This document shows positions 63,765 to 64,000 of a stretch of DNA of 64,000 nt, piece after piece (within the stretch, counting starts at the first letter, position 1; every line of letters starts with the position of its first letter). The DNA is from Flexithrix dorotheae DSM 6795 (GTDB lineage: Bacteria > Bacteroidota > Bacteroidia > Cytophagales > Flammeovirgaceae): the NCBI RefSeq assembly GCF_000379765.1, contig NZ_KB903454.1:434001-498000 (forward strand), given 5' to 3'. The position numbers and the translations under genes were made by a program. The notes beneath the pieces were generated by a model. That model did not search any database, was not told the origin of the DNA, and saw only the letters and a program-made list of their open reading frames with translations.

Positions 63765-63794
63765 ATTCCTATCCAAATACTTCTTTTTTGAGGC

Positions 63795-63824
63795 AAAACC
63801 TCTGGTAATTACCAGAGGTTTTTT
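63795..63824 (+). terminator. Strong terminator after anmK
   Basis: AAAACCTCTGGTAATTACCAGAGGTTTT is a perfect inverted repeat, with a T run on the right side. Confidence 0.92.
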
Positions 63825-63955
63825 GTTGTAGGGCTCTTAATATTTATCAAAAACCAAGATTTGGACCACCAAAACATAACCTGTCCTCTATAAAATTTAA
63901 AACGTTTCCGGATGAGTTCCAAGTGGTTCATATGCTCTCATTTACTCCTATGGCA

Positions 63956-63963
63956 TACCTTTG
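63956..63963 (+). promoter_or_regulatory. Possible -7 box for a gene beyond the window
   Basis: TACCTTTG, identical to the box before the helicase, at the right end of the window. It has no TTG box upstream, so the call is weak. Confidence 0.25.
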
Positions 63964-64000
63964 TGAATAATACTTAATTAGCGTAATAATTTATTTAGCG

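Noticed and set aside
1-64000. rRNA, tRNA, CRISPR array, prophage or intact insertion sequence
   Set aside because: None was found by eye: no cloverleaf with CCA-type stem, no regularly spaced identical repeats, no transposase or phage gene.

Overview
The window is AT-rich bacterial chromosome that reads as a Bacteroidota member, most likely an aerobic or facultative Cytophagales-type marine or soil bacterium. The signs are a type IX secretion C-terminal sorting domain on a 2647-residue surface protein, a CHU_C-type domain remnant, SusD-free glycan genes (sulfatase, sialate O-acetylesterase, GH13), a two-component sensor with a periplasmic propeller, GSCFA and EboA proteins, and promoters of the TTG-N19-TAnnTTTG kind. 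Assignment to genus is not possible from what is seen. No rRNA, tRNA, CRISPR array, prophage or intact transposase was recognised.

Layout. 1-1.5 kb: the end of a manganese/zinc-type ABC importer whose permease is fused to a DtxR-like metal sensor, plus a second permease. 1.5-4.3 kb (minus): a four-gene operon mgsA - lipoprotein - unknown - glycosyltransferase behind a good promoter. 4.4-9.5 kb: lipoprotein, HExxH zincin, TolC-like channel, uvrB. 9.7-13.9 kb (minus): small secreted or membrane proteins and an alpha/beta hydrolase. 14.2-19.1 kb: FtsX-type permease and a TPR sensor kinase. 19.2-23.6 kb (minus): a broken CHU_C gene end, a lipoprotein PQQ/cytochrome c dehydrogenase, and a type I sulfatase. 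23.8-31.2 kb: propeller sensor kinase, DbpA-like helicase, AraC regulator, SDR protein. 31.3-35.8 kb: small membrane proteins, sialate O-acetylesterase, GlsB-like protein, PAP2 phosphatase. 36.4-44.3 kb: the giant T9SS surface protein. 44.4-44.7 kb: a dense array of short palindromes. 44.7-47.5 kb (minus): type III polyketide synthase, hemF, retropepsin-like protease. 47.8-55.2 kb: second FtsX permease, an EF-hand-like membrane protein, a lipoprotein methyltransferase, GH13 and GSCFA.

55.4-62.5 kb holds a complete six-gene ebo cluster (eboA TIM/helical domain protein, eboB TatD-like hydrolase, eboC UbiA prenyltransferase, eboD dehydroquinate synthase-like, eboE TIM-barrel, eboF phosphodiesterase-like), followed by anmK. 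The ebo cluster is known to help move a scytonemin precursor to the periplasm in Nostoc, but its cargo in Bacteroidota is unknown, so it is the most interesting system here. A type III polyketide synthase lies about 10 kb away and is one possible, unproven, source of cargo. Other points worth a second look are the palindrome array with dispersed copies, a shared 14-nt element before hemF and the retropepsin gene, a permease-regulator fusion, an SDR without its catalytic Tyr, and a frameshifted CHU_C remnant beside the PQQ dehydrogenase.
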